From NCBI GenBank assembly GCA_019614645.1, contig JABWDB010000005.1, positions 18,341,001 through 18,405,000 on the forward strand: DNA of 64,000 nt, given 5' to 3'. This document shows, piece after piece, positions 1-11,692 of the stretch. The notes under the pieces are model-generated. The model made no database searches. It was not told the origin of the DNA and was given only the letters and a program-made list of their open reading frames with translations. The translations under genes and the position numbers were made by a program. The stretch comes from Stratiolaelaps scimitus. Taxonomy: Eukaryota; Arthropoda; Arachnida; Mesostigmata; Laelapidae. How positions within the stretch are numbered: the stretch's first letter is position 1; every line of letters starts with the position of its first letter.

Positions 1-352
1 GGATGACAAAGACTAACATACAACTATAACGATATAATTAATAATTCGCTAATTATTTGAGTTGGCTCAATTAGTCTAGTTCAACCAAGGTAGAAAAATA
101 TGTGAGCATCAGTGTGCTTCGCTGGGTCTGGTGGGTGTTCATTGTAAATCAATGAATCATACATTTGAAAATGCCGAAACCTGTTGTTCTACCATGCGTA
201 ACCGTCAAAGGTTATGAACAAATCTGTCGTTGATATGTCATGATACACTATTGTGACGTTGCCCGAATGCACGTTGTGAATACACTTTAGAAAAACATTG
301 TATTCATCCATAATATATTTCTCACATTTGTTTATCTGTCACTCAAATTTAG
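1..352 (+). other. Intron sequence upstream of the first visible exon
   Basis: No open coding segment or recognisable element is visible here. The stretch ends in a pyrimidine-rich acceptor with AG at 351-352, so it reads as the tail of an intron whose upstream exon, probably with the start codon and signal peptide, lies before the window. Confidence 0.5.
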
Positions 353-504
353 GCGTATGCAGGAACTCCTTGCCAATATGGTAGCATCGACGCAGGAGGG
401 TCGAGGCATAGCCGCTCCTGAATCGGCTGGTTGGCCTGATGTTTTGCGTCAGAGGGACGCTCGACTAACACAGATGGCCGATATCCGACCACCTTACGAT
501 CAGG
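353..504 (+). CDS. PLA2-like precursor, first visible exon
   Basis: The acceptor AG is at 351-352 and the donor GTAAGG begins at 505, ending the exon in phase 1. It encodes a segment running from MQELLANMV to IRPPYDQ. The ATG at 357 is in frame but need not be the true start, because the exon opens right after an acceptor. Confidence 0.6.
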
Positions 505-3500
505 GTAAGGCTGAATACGTCACCATGCAAAGATACAAGACCGGTCAACAATGATTTTCAATCGACTCAACAGCAGAAGCTGACCAAGCTCAAACATCTC
601 ATATGCGAATGTTAGGAGTTGATCAATGTTTAAAGTGACTAGGTATATGATACATTCAGTCCAATCAGTTCACCACGAATAAGTAGGCAAGCGCGATCAT
701 AGCACTGATCCGGATATTGTGCAAAGTCGCAATTTTGCACTAATAGATTCATTGGGTTGAAACTCGATTTTATCTCATTTTGGTGAGAACTGTACAGCGC
801 AGTGGGGGAAGTTGGCCTCGTAATCTCGAGAGTAAGTTGAAAGGAAATCCTGAATCACCTAGGAGACATTTGATTCGTACACATTCGATTGACGGCCTGT
901 TGGTGCGCGCACAATCGTGTATGCCTATCGCAGATGATTTCCCGTCGTATGGAAGTGCTTCTGGACGTCAGGATGAGGCACTTGGCCGTTGGTCCCTGCC
1001 TTCACCGCCTCCTCCATCGGCCGGTGTTGGACCGCTTCCGGAACGACAGCGGAGCAATCTCGACAAACGCATGGGCCTACCCGACCGGCAAAACGCCTAC
1101 CGAAGCCATAAACAGCTCCCATTCTCAATGAGGGTGAGTGCACTGATTCGCAACCGATGGCATTGCTCGGACGTGGGGAAGGTGTCGGAGAACGTCTGAT
1201 TACCGTTCCAGAGTTTTGATTCCTCGAGATGTTGATTGATTCTGAACTGTTCAAAGCCCGATACGCTTTCCAAGGGTCAGTTCCTTAGAGTTATTTCGAG
1301 AGGCTAAAGTTAAAGCGTGACTTACATACGGCCACTTGGGGCACTTGGCGGCTCTAAGAAAATAACACTTCGAGTCAAATCGGTGCACGTGTGCCACGCA
1401 AGATATCGATAACATCAGAATACATTTGTGCAGGTGCCCCAGGAAGAGTTGCTGAGAAAGCGGTCAACGGACCCCTCAACAGCGGGAAAACCACAAGCGT
1501 CGAAGGGTGACATCCTCATCAAGGATCTCAAACAGCCGGTGAGCAGGACTCAGACGAATCGGTAGAACAAGCCGCAGAAACCATTTTTCTGTCGACTTTC
1601 CCAACAACAAAATGAGTTATTCCTTTAATACAGAAAACGCCTATGTCGGATATATATATATATATATATATTAGGTAGTCCCCAGCAAATTGTCGCGCCT
1701 TTCGGATGGCGCACAGCCCGAACTACGCCACACAATGCGTTCATTTTTGGAGTGGGCACGCGGTAGGAACGTGGCTTCCTTACGAACACTGAGTGGTTTC
1801 GATACGATCAGAAAGATGGACGCTGCAGCAAAAAGTTCAAATTCCCCCAAAAATCAACGGGAAATCATCAAGTTTTTGTTTCTCCAAAAACACCCTCCAG
1901 CTGAAATCCATCGACAATTAGTGAACGCGTACGGCAGGTCTGCCTTATGCCTGCGAACGGTGCAACGTTGGTGAGAGCGATTTAACAGTGGAGATATGGA
2001 CACCGATGACCATCGAGGTGGGGACCAGCAATCAGGTGCGACAAGGGACGAACGGATTGACATAATCAAGGCAGCTTTTGAGCAAATTAGAGCTTGGTCC
2101 ATGAGGTCTTTGTCGGCTGAAACTGGGATTCCTCGGGTGACATGTCATAAAATTGTCACCAATGTACTGAAGATGAAGAAAATCAATGCAAAATGGGTTC
2201 CCCATATACTGACTGCTGAGCAGATGAAAATGCGTGTGGAGTGTTCGACATCTAATTTGAATACTTATACGCAACAAACCAGTCGCTTAGAGCACACCGT
2301 GTCGATAGACGAGACATGGGTTAGCCTGCATAGACCCCCTGAGAAGGACCAAGCAAAACAGTGGCTCCGACAAGGTGAAGTGGCGGCGTCTGTGGCAGTG
2401 CCAGATAGATTCGGACGAAAGGTGTTGATGATACTCGCTCTGGATATCAAGGGTGTTTGCTATTACGAAATATTAGCGGCAAACGAAAAACTCAATGCTC
2501 CCCGATATCTCGGCTTCTTGAAAGGATTGATGAACAAATGGCGTGGGGATCGACAGCACCGAGTGTGGTTACTCGGCGACAACGCAAGACCTCACCGCAC
2601 TGCTGAAATTACGACCTGGAGTGAGGGGAACAATATTGAGCGATGGCATCAACCCCCATATTCTCCTGATTTAAGCCCATGTGATTATGGTTTTTTCCAT
2701 GCATTAAAAAGGGCAATAGGTGGGGTTCCATATGCAACCGTCGAGTTACTCACAAAAGCAATAGATAACGAAATTATATATGGAAACGCAAATGGTAAAT
2801 ATTTGGCTATTTCAAAACTCCCAGAGCGCTGGAATCGGTGTGTCAATAAAGCTGGAGAGTACCTCTAACTCATACCAAAAGATCTTTGTTCTAACTCATT
2901 TAGTTCAAAAGTTATTGGCATTTAAAGAGGCGACAGTTTGCTGGGGACTACCTAATATATATATATATATATATATATATCCAGAATATTATAATGCATT
3001 TTTACATGCTTTATTAAAATCCTATTCTAAGTTACGATGACGCGTTACGGCTAACACTAATAGCACTTTAGCTAGGACAGCCTCCCCCCGGATCTTGCCT
3101 TCATAATTGAAGCTCGCAATTTCATTTCAGGCTATCGACAAGAGGGACAAGCGAACTGCAGCTGTTGGCGCAGCCGGTGCGGCGGCAGCATCAGGAACAA
3201 CCGCTCAGGCAAACGCGTCGAAAGCAGCCACCAGCAGCGGCGGTGGAGGCAGTGGCCGGATGTCCCCAGCCGACTTCAAGCAGTGGCTCACCGATGAGTA
3301 CTACCGTAATATGGCGATGAATTTCGCTACGATGCGCAAACGTCGAAGTCTGCCAGATCAGGCGGGGTTTGAGGGGTCGCCGTCGGAGTCTGCCGGAGAC
3401 CGCGACAACGGGGCAGCGTTTGAGCGTTTGCGTCTCATGGAGCAAAGTCTGTTGCAGGAGGCGCTCCAGCTGATGCAGGTGAGAGCTACGTTTGGACCAG

Positions 3501-4523
3501 TTTGGGAACGCTGGAGAATGCCTAATCGTTTATTGACGAAGAACGTGAAAAACCCATATGCATACATTTCTTCAACTGGGGCTAAGGGGTCCCCAGTGTT
3601 GAGTACCCAATGTCCTGTCTAATGATCATATTCTGCCTGTTGCTTGGTTGATACTGCAGAACGGCAACGCGCAATCAGGACGCGGTAAACAGCAGCAGCT
3701 GAAGTCGCAGGTGTCGGAGCGTCTTGATGTCGCCCACGATATCGAGAGTCTGAACAAGGCCCTCCAGAAGCTTTACACCGATTCTGATCGACTGCGCACT
3801 ATGGACGAGGCACAGCTGATGGCCGCACTTCGGGAACGGGCACCAACAACGGAGGCTCGTGAACAGTTGCCGGTGGCATTGGCCGGCGTAAGCGCTCAAC
3901 TGGCTGACGAGTGCCCCGAGCTGTCAGTCCTTTCTAGCGGGTGCTCGGCTTTGCAGGGAATGTTCCCACCTGCGCCGGCCCACGAGCAGTTCCTGCTGTC
4001 GTGCAATTGGCACGAAGTCTGCTACGCTTGCGTAAGTTAAGCTTAATAAGTCCAAACAGTTTAATTGGTGTTGTTTTCTTTTGAACCATTAGCATTGTGC
4101 CATGGGTGTAAAACAACGCGGGCACCACAAGCCCAGACTCAGCGGTCAATGGGAATTTTCTATCTGACTAACACCATCAATATCGGGTTATATGATATCC
4201 CCTCATCTCGAACACAATCTGTAATCTCTGCTCATGTTCTCTTGTCCCTGTTATTGCTCTCGATTAATGCTTTTCCCGATTTTCTTTCTTGCTGTGAATT
4301 GTCGATTATTCTACAGGGCGCTCAGCACGGAGTCAGCTCAGATCAGTGCGATCAGCAGTTCCTATCAGACATGCGCGTCGTTTGCACGCGACTCGGTAGC
4401 TGCAACAAGCACATGGTTGCCCTCTTACTCGAGCCGCTGCATAAACGGCGTATCTACTTCAAGCGAAGCGCATTGCCAGTCTGCGATCGGCCTTGCGTCG
4501 CATCGTTTCTGGCGCGGAATTAA
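353..4523 (+). CDS. Secreted-type precursor with C-terminal PLA2-like Cys domain (5' partial, 6 exons)
   Basis: Six exons join in frame: 353-504, 934-1133, 1434-1538, 3131-3478, 3660-4031 and 4317-4523 (stop TAA). The phases match at every join, giving about 459 residues from the ATG at 357. No signal peptide is visible, so an upstream exon is probably missing. The N-terminal two thirds is low complexity (Ala/Gly/Ser/Gln) and holds basic clusters such as LLRKR, KRDKR and MRKRR that resemble prohormone cleavage sites. The C-terminal part has ten cysteines, including SCNWHEVCYACG followed by QCDQQFLSDMRVVC. Spacing and His position resemble the C-x2-H-x2-CY-x-CG and CD-x2-F pattern of secreted phospholipase A2-like proteins (group XII, conodipine). 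The residue after the His is Glu instead of the catalytic Asp, so activity is uncertain. A role as an extracellular or neurosecretory protein is inferred. The symbol is not recognised. Confidence 0.72.
934..1133 (+). CDS. PLA2-like precursor, exon 2 visible
   Basis: The acceptor is TCGCAG at 928-933 and the donor GTGAGT begins at 1134. The entry phase matches the preceding exon and the exit is phase 0. It encodes a Pro/Ser/Arg-rich stretch beginning DDFPSYGSASG and ending QLPFSMR. The flanking 300-430 bp introns hold nothing recognisable. Confidence 0.55.
1434..1538 (+). CDS. PLA2-like precursor, exon 3 visible
   Basis: A 35-codon phase 0-0 exon with donor GTGAGC at 1539. It encodes VPQEELLRKRSTDPS and onward to LIKDLKQP. 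The RKR tribasic site could be a convertase cleavage site. Confidence 0.6.
1671..1696 (+). repeat. mariner left terminal inverted repeat
   Basis: 26 bases that match the reverse complement of 2930-2955 with one mismatch (T versus C at position 20 of the repeat). It begins TTAGGT, the usual mariner end. Confidence 0.9.
1816..2868 (+). pseudogene. mariner transposase with one in-frame stop
   Basis: The frame runs 350 codons from the ATG at 1816 to TAA at 2866-2868, the usual mariner length, and is interrupted only by TGA at 1972-1974 (codon 53), just after LRTVQRW. The N-terminal part holds the helix-turn-helix DNA-binding region, the C-terminal part the catalytic core. The acidic triad is visible: Asp in SIDETW (2308-2310), Asp in LLGDNARPH (2578-2580) and Asp in SPCDY (2683-2685), with 34 residues between the second and third, the DD34D signature of mariner. 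Enzymes of this family cut and paste the element at TA sites. With the stop the copy should be non-autonomous. No frameshift was seen, so decay is recent or slight. Confidence 0.92.
2930..2955 (-). repeat. mariner right terminal inverted repeat
   Basis: Reverse complement of the left terminal repeat with one mismatch; it ends GACTACCTAA next to a (TA)n tract. Confidence 0.9.
2956..2980. repeat. (TA)n microsatellite at the mariner 3' junction
   Basis: About 25 bases of alternating TA directly after the right terminal repeat. Together with 1651-1670 on the other side it shows that the element landed inside a TA tract. Confidence 0.9.
3131..3478 (+). CDS. PLA2-like precursor, exon 4 visible
   Basis: The acceptor is TTTCAG (ending 3130), the donor GTGAGA begins at 3479, phase 0-0, 116 codons. 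It begins AIDKRDKRTAAVG, passes through Ala/Gly/Ser-rich sequence and reaches WLTDEYYRNMAMNFATMRKR. The KRDKR and MRKRR motifs look like basic processing sites. Confidence 0.75.
3660..4031 (+). CDS. PLA2-like precursor, exon 5 visible
   Basis: The acceptor ends at 3659 (CTGCAG) and the donor GTAAGT begins at 4032, phase 0-0, 124 codons. It encodes a helical Gln/Leu-rich region (VSERLDVAHDIESLNKALQK) and the first half of the Cys domain, ending CNWHEVCYAC. Confidence 0.8.
4317..4523 (+). CDS. PLA2-like precursor, last coding exon
   Basis: The acceptor TTCTACAG ends at 4316, and the exon enters in phase 0, so CYAC is followed by GAQHGVSSDQCDQQF. It ends with TAA at 4521-4523 after VCDRPCVASFLARN. 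It carries the remaining cysteines of the PLA2-like domain. Confidence 0.8.
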   Translation, partial: GAQHGVSSDQCDQQFLSDMRVVCTRLGSCNKHMVALLLEPLHKRRIYFKRSALPVCDRPCVASFLARN

Positions 4524-6877
4524 ACTTCGCGTCCCCTGGTAATTCCAGCAGTCGCCACGCTTCGCCTATGCTGTGCCCTTGATGATTACGGCACGCGATC
4601 GAGACATGTGCGTCTCGTTGCAGTGCTTCTTGTGTTTCGCCTCCTGAGCCTCCAGGTAGCCGAGAGTGCGTGAGCTCGTTGGCAGTGCGTTGCGCATCTC
4701 TGACGATCGGATATGGTCATGCTACAAGCCGCGGACATACCATCACGGTTACGCAACTCGAAATGGCACCTTACCGCCCCTGGTGAACGCCTTGCGTACC
4801 CTCGGTCTGCCTGATCGATCAGGTTTGCGTTTCACAAGGAGAGAGAGAGAGAGAGAAAGCGATCACCACCGATTAACGAGCGAGCGTGAGACTGATTGGG
4901 ATATCGTGGCCGCTGTATGTTGTCGATAGCTTAAATGCCGGGCAATAGCGCTATTTTACTGCGGAAACCGTGTAGGTGCCACCACCGTCTCGCAGCTACT
5001 GAGGCCGGGATCAGGATGCGCGACGCTGTCTCGCATACGGGGTCCCATTGGCTTTATTTTTCCGATGGCGCCTTATTCTCATCGCGGGGCACGAACATCG
5101 GAAAGAACACGATGTTGACAACAGGCAATCCTTTCCCTCAAGTGATTTCCGCGGCTCACTCAAAAGCTACATCATCATCTCCTGAACCAGAAAGTCTTTC
5201 GGGGAGGGATATCCAGCCTGCCCTTATAGTGATACAAAAATAAGATATAAATATAACAAGAGAGAGAAGATATTACACTATGCGATACAACAACAACAAT
5301 AACAATAATAACAAATATAATTAATACCACTAATAATAGTAATAAGAACATTAACATCAACAACAAATGAATCATCATAATATATAATAAGGTATTCGCA
5401 TACGCACGTGTAGAACAGCGTACTTCGTGGGAATGACTTTCTCTTTTTAATGAAGAAATTACCATGAAGAGAAGAGAAGAAAGAGAAAATTACCATAATT
5501 TAATGAAATTAGGCGAAATGCGATTTGACGTCATGTGACACATGCTTCGCTTGAGAGAATAGCCAGAGTATAGACGACGCCCAGCGAGCATAAGATGAAG
5601 TGAGTGAAACATAATAATCATGAGAATAATGATAAGGCATATAACATATAACCAGCGTTGATGGTCGAGAGTGGATATGTAATCTGGCAATGACTAAGAT
5701 GACAAAACACACATGAATAGCGGGAACAGACGGGAATCACGAAATGCTCTGCGCGGGAGTGGTGGACGATGCTGCCGAAGCGAACGGGATGGTCCAAATG
5801 TTTAGATGGAAAAAAGGATTCGTTCCTAGAAAGGGAAAGAAAGAGAGAGCGAGAGCGGAGGAGAGAGAGGCTCACGGATGTATTTGTAACTAAGTGGATA
5901 CCTGTAACAGAGAGAAAACATAGGGAGAAACAAAGCAGCAACTAAGTGAGCAAAGAAAAACAACAACAACAACAAAATGAGGCAAATCAAACGATGTGAT
6001 AGCAAAGCAAACCGGCAAGAGCATCAATCAGGTGGTAGTGTTGAATATGATCTATAGTTCGCAGTAGTCGTTCAAAAAAAGGTTTTCTGCTAGAAAATAT
6101 GAGGGCTCAAACGATAGTGAACCTAGGGTGGATAGCGGACCGATCTAGATTGTGGAGGAGGCTACGCACTTCTATGATCTGACTGTATTCACAGGGAATG
6201 TCGCAGCAGTGACGATAGTTCCCATCGTTGTCACTAAATAGTTTCAAAATTATTATTATTATGACCATAGAAAATGCACTAATCATCCATCATTGTCGTC
6301 TACGCATAATAACAAAAATATCAACACAATAATATTTGTATGCCAATCATTGCTGTCGATTACAAAGTATTCCAGCAGCGAGTCCAAGGCGAACAGAATA
6401 CAAGACACCCAACCGCGTATGAAGCACGAGGAAAAAATCCATTTTTTAATCCCGTTGTGTCCGGAACATTCATTGAGTCCGCTTTCACGACGATCACGAA
6501 GAAGAAGAGGATAAATTAGAGGTCGTACGCCTGAATAACTCAGGCGCTCGGCATATTCGATATCTACTGGACTGGGCGTTGAGAGGCGCGAATCAGCGCG
6601 GACACATTGTGTCCATATTACTACTGTAAGACACGTCCACCAAAACACAGACAGACCACACACAGCACACATACACGATGTATTTACATCGTATAGGACG
6701 AATGTGGAAGCGATGAGCGAAATGTGTTACATTATCATTATTGTTACATCATAACGAAGTAACGACACGACAGAAATACAACAATAACTCATATTAATTA
6801 TTGTACCAAGCAGAATATATTAAAGAAGTAATGGTAATAATTATAATACAGTTATAATTATTATTCTCATTATATAT

Positions 6878-6881
<4 letters not shown>

Positions 6882-6947
<66 letters not shown>
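6882..6947. repeat. (TA)n microsatellite
   Basis: Roughly 66 bases of uninterrupted alternating TA, one of the longest such arrays in the window. Confidence 0.95.
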
Positions 6948-6950
<3 letters not shown>

Positions 6951-7598
6951 ATCTATTATATCTACTACATTGAAAAAAATGTCAAAAAACACCGTGCGAT
7001 GTTTATGTTAACGCGGGCCCCCGATACGTTCACGATGATGCGAACGCAGCCTCGCAGAATGAGCAATTGAAACGTTGAGCAAGACGAGTTTCAGTCGCAC
7101 AGAGAGCAACATTGTGACGTTAGACATGACGACGTTACCTACAGATGACACTGAGACGTCGACATGACAAAAAAACTATGTTAATGAACGAGAGAGAAAG
7201 AGAGAGAGAAAGAAAGAATACGGGGACACATTCTCTACAAACAACTTACTAGTACTAATACAACAAAGTGTTAATACAAACTACTAACTAACAAATCAGT
7301 TACCTAGTACTACTCTACTAGTCGATAATGCCATACAACAAGTGTGGGCCATATAGGCTGACCACAGGGGCAGGGCGGATGGCCCTTGCTACCCGCATGG
7401 TGACGACCCTCTCTTATGGACAACTGGCAGAAACAACAAGCATATGGGGATGGAGACCCTATTCATATACAGAGAAGAAGAGTATGTAACGCTTATTATT
7501 TATGGAAACACTACCGAAGTTATACTAATTAATTTTAACTAATCATTATTATATTAAGAAACTAATATACAGATGTTGAATGTGCTAGGTCACATCCG

Positions 7599-7632
7599 AG
7601 AGAGAGAGAGGAGAGACAGAGAGAGAGAGAGG
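7599..7632. repeat. (GA)n-rich microsatellite
   Basis: An imperfect GA repeat interrupted by GG and ACA units. Confidence 0.85.
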
Positions 7633-10600
7633 GGCGAAAGATAAGGAACGATCCGTACAGAGAGGATATAGCTAAGACCAATAGGGGATGTGACGGAAAA
7701 ATTAGTCCTATGTGTAGACAGATGATAAACGGTGATTGCCGCGCAAGCGTCGATAATTAAGCACCGATTGGAAGGATAGATATATATATATATATATGAT
7801 CGTCCACTGGATGTCGAAAACCCCTGTCAAACAAGTCGTAGAAGAAAAATAAGAAGAACGACGAATTACGTCGGCGACGAAGTTACGAGAAAGGGACAGC
7901 GAGAAGTGTCTCGAAAGCGTATTGCGATGAAATGTCAATTACGGTTGCTGGCAAAGAATCGATTGATTGATTGTATCTCCCGATAAATCATATATGGCGG
8001 CCAGTTCGTCGACATGGTCCTTGTAGTAGAGGAACTTAGTCTTATCAAAAGGAGAACATGAATAATAATGTGGATTCTCGCTCCGGCGTCGAGTTCGTCC
8101 GGTTTCGTGCCGGCGTAATAATTCGTGCTCTGTTAGCTGTTCAGTGTATGTACAAAGACGACAGAGAAAAAAAAACAGAAAAATAAATCAGTTGCTAATG
8201 AATAGTGTGCTAAGGAAAATGACACACATGCAGACATATTAAGTCACACGTGACGTACCCGTAGAATGAAACATTAGTTGGTGACCGTCAACACAGACTC
8301 GGCAGAGTTCTAGGTCTGTTGCTTGCACGAACTGGAGGGCCTACGCGTATACACAGGAGGCCCTATATCGCAAACATTCGACAGAGTATTTCATTGAAAA
8401 TTCCCCATGTGTTTCGATGGAGTTGTTATTACTGTTAATGAGGAAAAAGGGGAATGTTTTAGTGAACAATGTTTGGCAGCTGCCAAAACCCCGGCTCGTT
8501 CTACTGATTTTCGTTGAAGACGCGATCCTGACGAGAGGATCTCGTTTGCGTTTGATTTTTGGGGACTGCCTGCTTGTCCATCCAATCGATTGTGTGCACT
8601 GAACCCATGTGAGTGTAGCAGATGTGACCGTTTTTGATTTTTTTTGTTGCAAAACCAAAACGCCCACACCATATGCAACTACGAAGCTGTGCTCCATGCA
8701 ACCACGAGCGGCGCCACTCAGGAGATGATGACCATCGATCAACTAACTAATCAACGCATAAATTAGACCAAGTGAAGCTTATGTTCATGTATGCATCAGC
8801 ACGCGTCAATGTGACAACAAACAGAACGAATCTGACTAGACGATTTATTTCCACATCTAATTATCGATAGTATAATACGGCCATTACACATTTTCCCCTC
8901 ATGTATTTTTGCTTTGCTCCGGTCCGACCTGCTGCCGGACAGTTCCATGAGCCGGTAGCTCTCTATTTGAGCGGAGCCTGCTTTTTAACAGACGGATTGA
9001 TGCTATTCTACAATTTAATATGCATGTGTATATATATATATATCTTTGATCTCAGTACGTACACGATATGTTTGTTGTTCAGCTGCTCTAACTGTATCTC
9101 AACTTGCCTTTGAAGACGGTGTGCATTAGCGTCTCATAATGTTAACCTTCGTGAGGTGTCTTTTTGTCGTCGGATGGACAGTCCCCAGCTCACTCCAATT
9201 TGTGTTCAGTGCGCTATTTGCTACGAGCATTTTGGTCGCTTCCCCGATGTACTGAAGAAGCGGGAGTCGCTCTTCTACTAAAGAGCAATGATTTGCTGAT
9301 TTGCTTATTATCATTATTGTGCCGTTATAACATAATGACCTGTGTGCTATACGCTCACAGGGCTCATATTGAATCGTATAGGCTAATTGGTAGCTGGTGT
9401 TAAGCAACACTGTATTATAGTCGCGGCATCCTGAGGAGGCCGTATATTTATTTGTCTTTTTCTTGTAGGAGGATATTTTTTCGCCAGTAACCGTACATAC
9501 GGAGCGTTGGCACACAACTATAATTGCCAGTAAATTTGAATCAAGTTGGGGCCCCGAGAGAAGTACCACAACCCGACGATGCGAGATTTTATGGAAGCTA
9601 TAGAAAGCGATGCTTTCATAAGGGGAACATGCAGTAATAATAATTATTAACTATACTAATATGACCATATTGAGACACATACAAAGAGGAACACGATTAT
9701 ATTAAACGGTATGACGAATACTAAAAGAGAGATATTATTATAATAATAATAATAATAATAAAATTCGTTTTCAACTTAAACTTGTCGGCTCTTGACTGTA
9801 AAAATTCGAGAATGGCTATGTTCGCAGAGCGCACATTTTCAGTCGAATATTCAATTTAGAATCAGGAATTACTTCTGAAGGTGAAAAAAATGACGTATAC
9901 ATTGGCACAATGAATTGTTTGTGTTTATCTGCTGAATAAGCTCATGGGCTCGCTCAGAACGCAGTAGATCTCTATAATTTATGTTTTTATATTTAATTTA
10001 CAGCATCAATTAGGCAGGCGAGGCTCTCTCCTACGTTAGCATAATGGGTGCGAGTTGTAGCGAGAATTGTGCGATGTAATATTTTAGGGGTATTCTTCGA
10101 GTCTGATTTAGTTATCATATCATTCTCCTATAGGGTATGATACGGATATTTCGTATATGCTTATCGTTCGAATGTTGAATGGTGCTTATTATGGTTACAA
10201 TTATTATTTGATTTATTATAGTAACTCACTATAATAAGTGAGGGCATAATTAACCACCAAAGGTTTCTTCGTATTGAATAAACCCTAGATTGATTAGTTC
10301 CAACAGTGCAAAGTCAGGAAATGATAAACTCCACATAGATGAATCGCACCGTAGTCTAACTAATCGAAATTACGAAATTGCAAATTACAACTGCAACAAT
10401 TGCCAGCGGTTACCAGACTAGATTCGTACACATTCAGTGCATGGTGGTGGTTCACTAAAACCGGCAACAGGTAAACAGCTTATAAAACTGATACTCTATA
10501 CCAACCCAACTACTTGGTTCCTATTGTGATACAAATAAGGTTTCTGAAAATAAATTCCGTGAAGCCCGCTGACGTTGCATTTATACTGATATTTCAATTA

Positions 10601-10999
10601 AAAGAATATTCCAAACATAAAGAAACGCGCATTGAAAATATATTTCGATGAATTCGACTATCATGTGCCTTGTCTTTGTGCTGTCTGGCTAAAGATGGTA
10701 TCTTGTGGAGAATGTAGCGAGCAAAATAACATGAGAAAAATGTATTTTCATTTGCGACTGACGGGTATCCAACCTTCGTCCCATCGGATATTTGAATTAA
10801 TGAACCTAATATGAGCAGAAGCATAAATATTGAAGACTATTCTTATTAAGATAAAGAAGAGAGCTTCTAACTCGTATAAAATGTTTAATCAATCAATGTT
10901 TATTTCTATAGTAAAAATTATACCACACTTCCGTTGTTGGGCTGAAGAGAATTGTAGGAATTTTTCTATTAAAATTGTTTTTTTTTTATATTTTCAGTA

Positions 11000-11660
11000 C
11001 TATAAACTATAACAACTAAATTGGTGCTTGTTGTTATCTGCATTATCGCATTTACTGCGAGAAATGTCAGCTCGTAAGGGTGTGTTCGGCGCAACCTGTC
11101 CAGTAACATCGTTTCATGCAGTATTGGCTTCGTTCTCTTCTGCTCTTTCTCTCCATTCATTTCTCCATTGTGCTCCGTACGAACACGAACCCCCCCAAGT
11201 CCAAGTTCGGACGCCGGTAGCGAGGCCATCACTCCTCGTCCGCGAGCGCTGCACCATAATACTATGGTTAGTGGAGCCCTTTTCTATGACACCGACTGAC
11301 TCACCACTGCCATCATCTGCCCTCCACCTTCCCAATCTCCGACGTTCACCGATACCCCCCCAGCAGACAAGCAACTGCTGGTGCTCCGACCGACCGACCG
11401 ACCAAGCGACCGACTATCCAGCCTTCACGCGCTCTCCCTGCTGACCGAGCGCTAGTTGGCTGCCAGCTCGCCTCCTCGCTTGCCTTCCCCATGACGCGCG
11501 TATACCCCCAGCGCGATCTCTCCTCTCGGGTCGCCCTCTCGTTCTCCTAGACATCCACCTCCACCCGCTGATCGGCTGTATACAGCCGCTGCTGAACAGC
11601 GCTGAGGAGAATGCCCACCAACATCCGCCACCGCCACAAGCAGCAGCAGCAGGAGTACCA

Positions 11661-11692
<32 letters not shown>

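Larger units (their letters stand above)
1671..2955 (+). mobile_element. mariner transposon (Tc1/mariner, DD34D), 1285 bp
   Basis: The element is bounded by 26-bp terminal inverted repeats (1671-1696 and 2930-2955) that begin TTAGGTAGTCCCCAGCAAA and differ at one base. TA dinucleotides flank both ends as expected for mariner target duplication, but both flanks are part of a (TA)n tract, so the exact TA pair cannot be assigned. Length matches canonical 1.3 kb mariners. It carries one transposase reading frame and lies in the intron between the exons ending at 1538 and starting at 3131, on the same strand as the host gene. Confidence 0.95.
4524..11000 (+). other. 3' UTR and intergenic DNA without recognised genes
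   Basis: No conserved coding segment was found on either strand. The short open frames are low complexity or repeat-derived. The first part should be the 3' UTR of the PLA2-like gene, but its end cannot be set: ATTAAA occurs near 6819 and other A-rich stretches exist. Contents include (GA)n tracts near 4839-4858, 7184-7216 and 7599-7632, a (TA)n array at 6882-6947 and ATT/AAT runs near 5290-5340 and 9740-9760. Confidence 0.5.
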
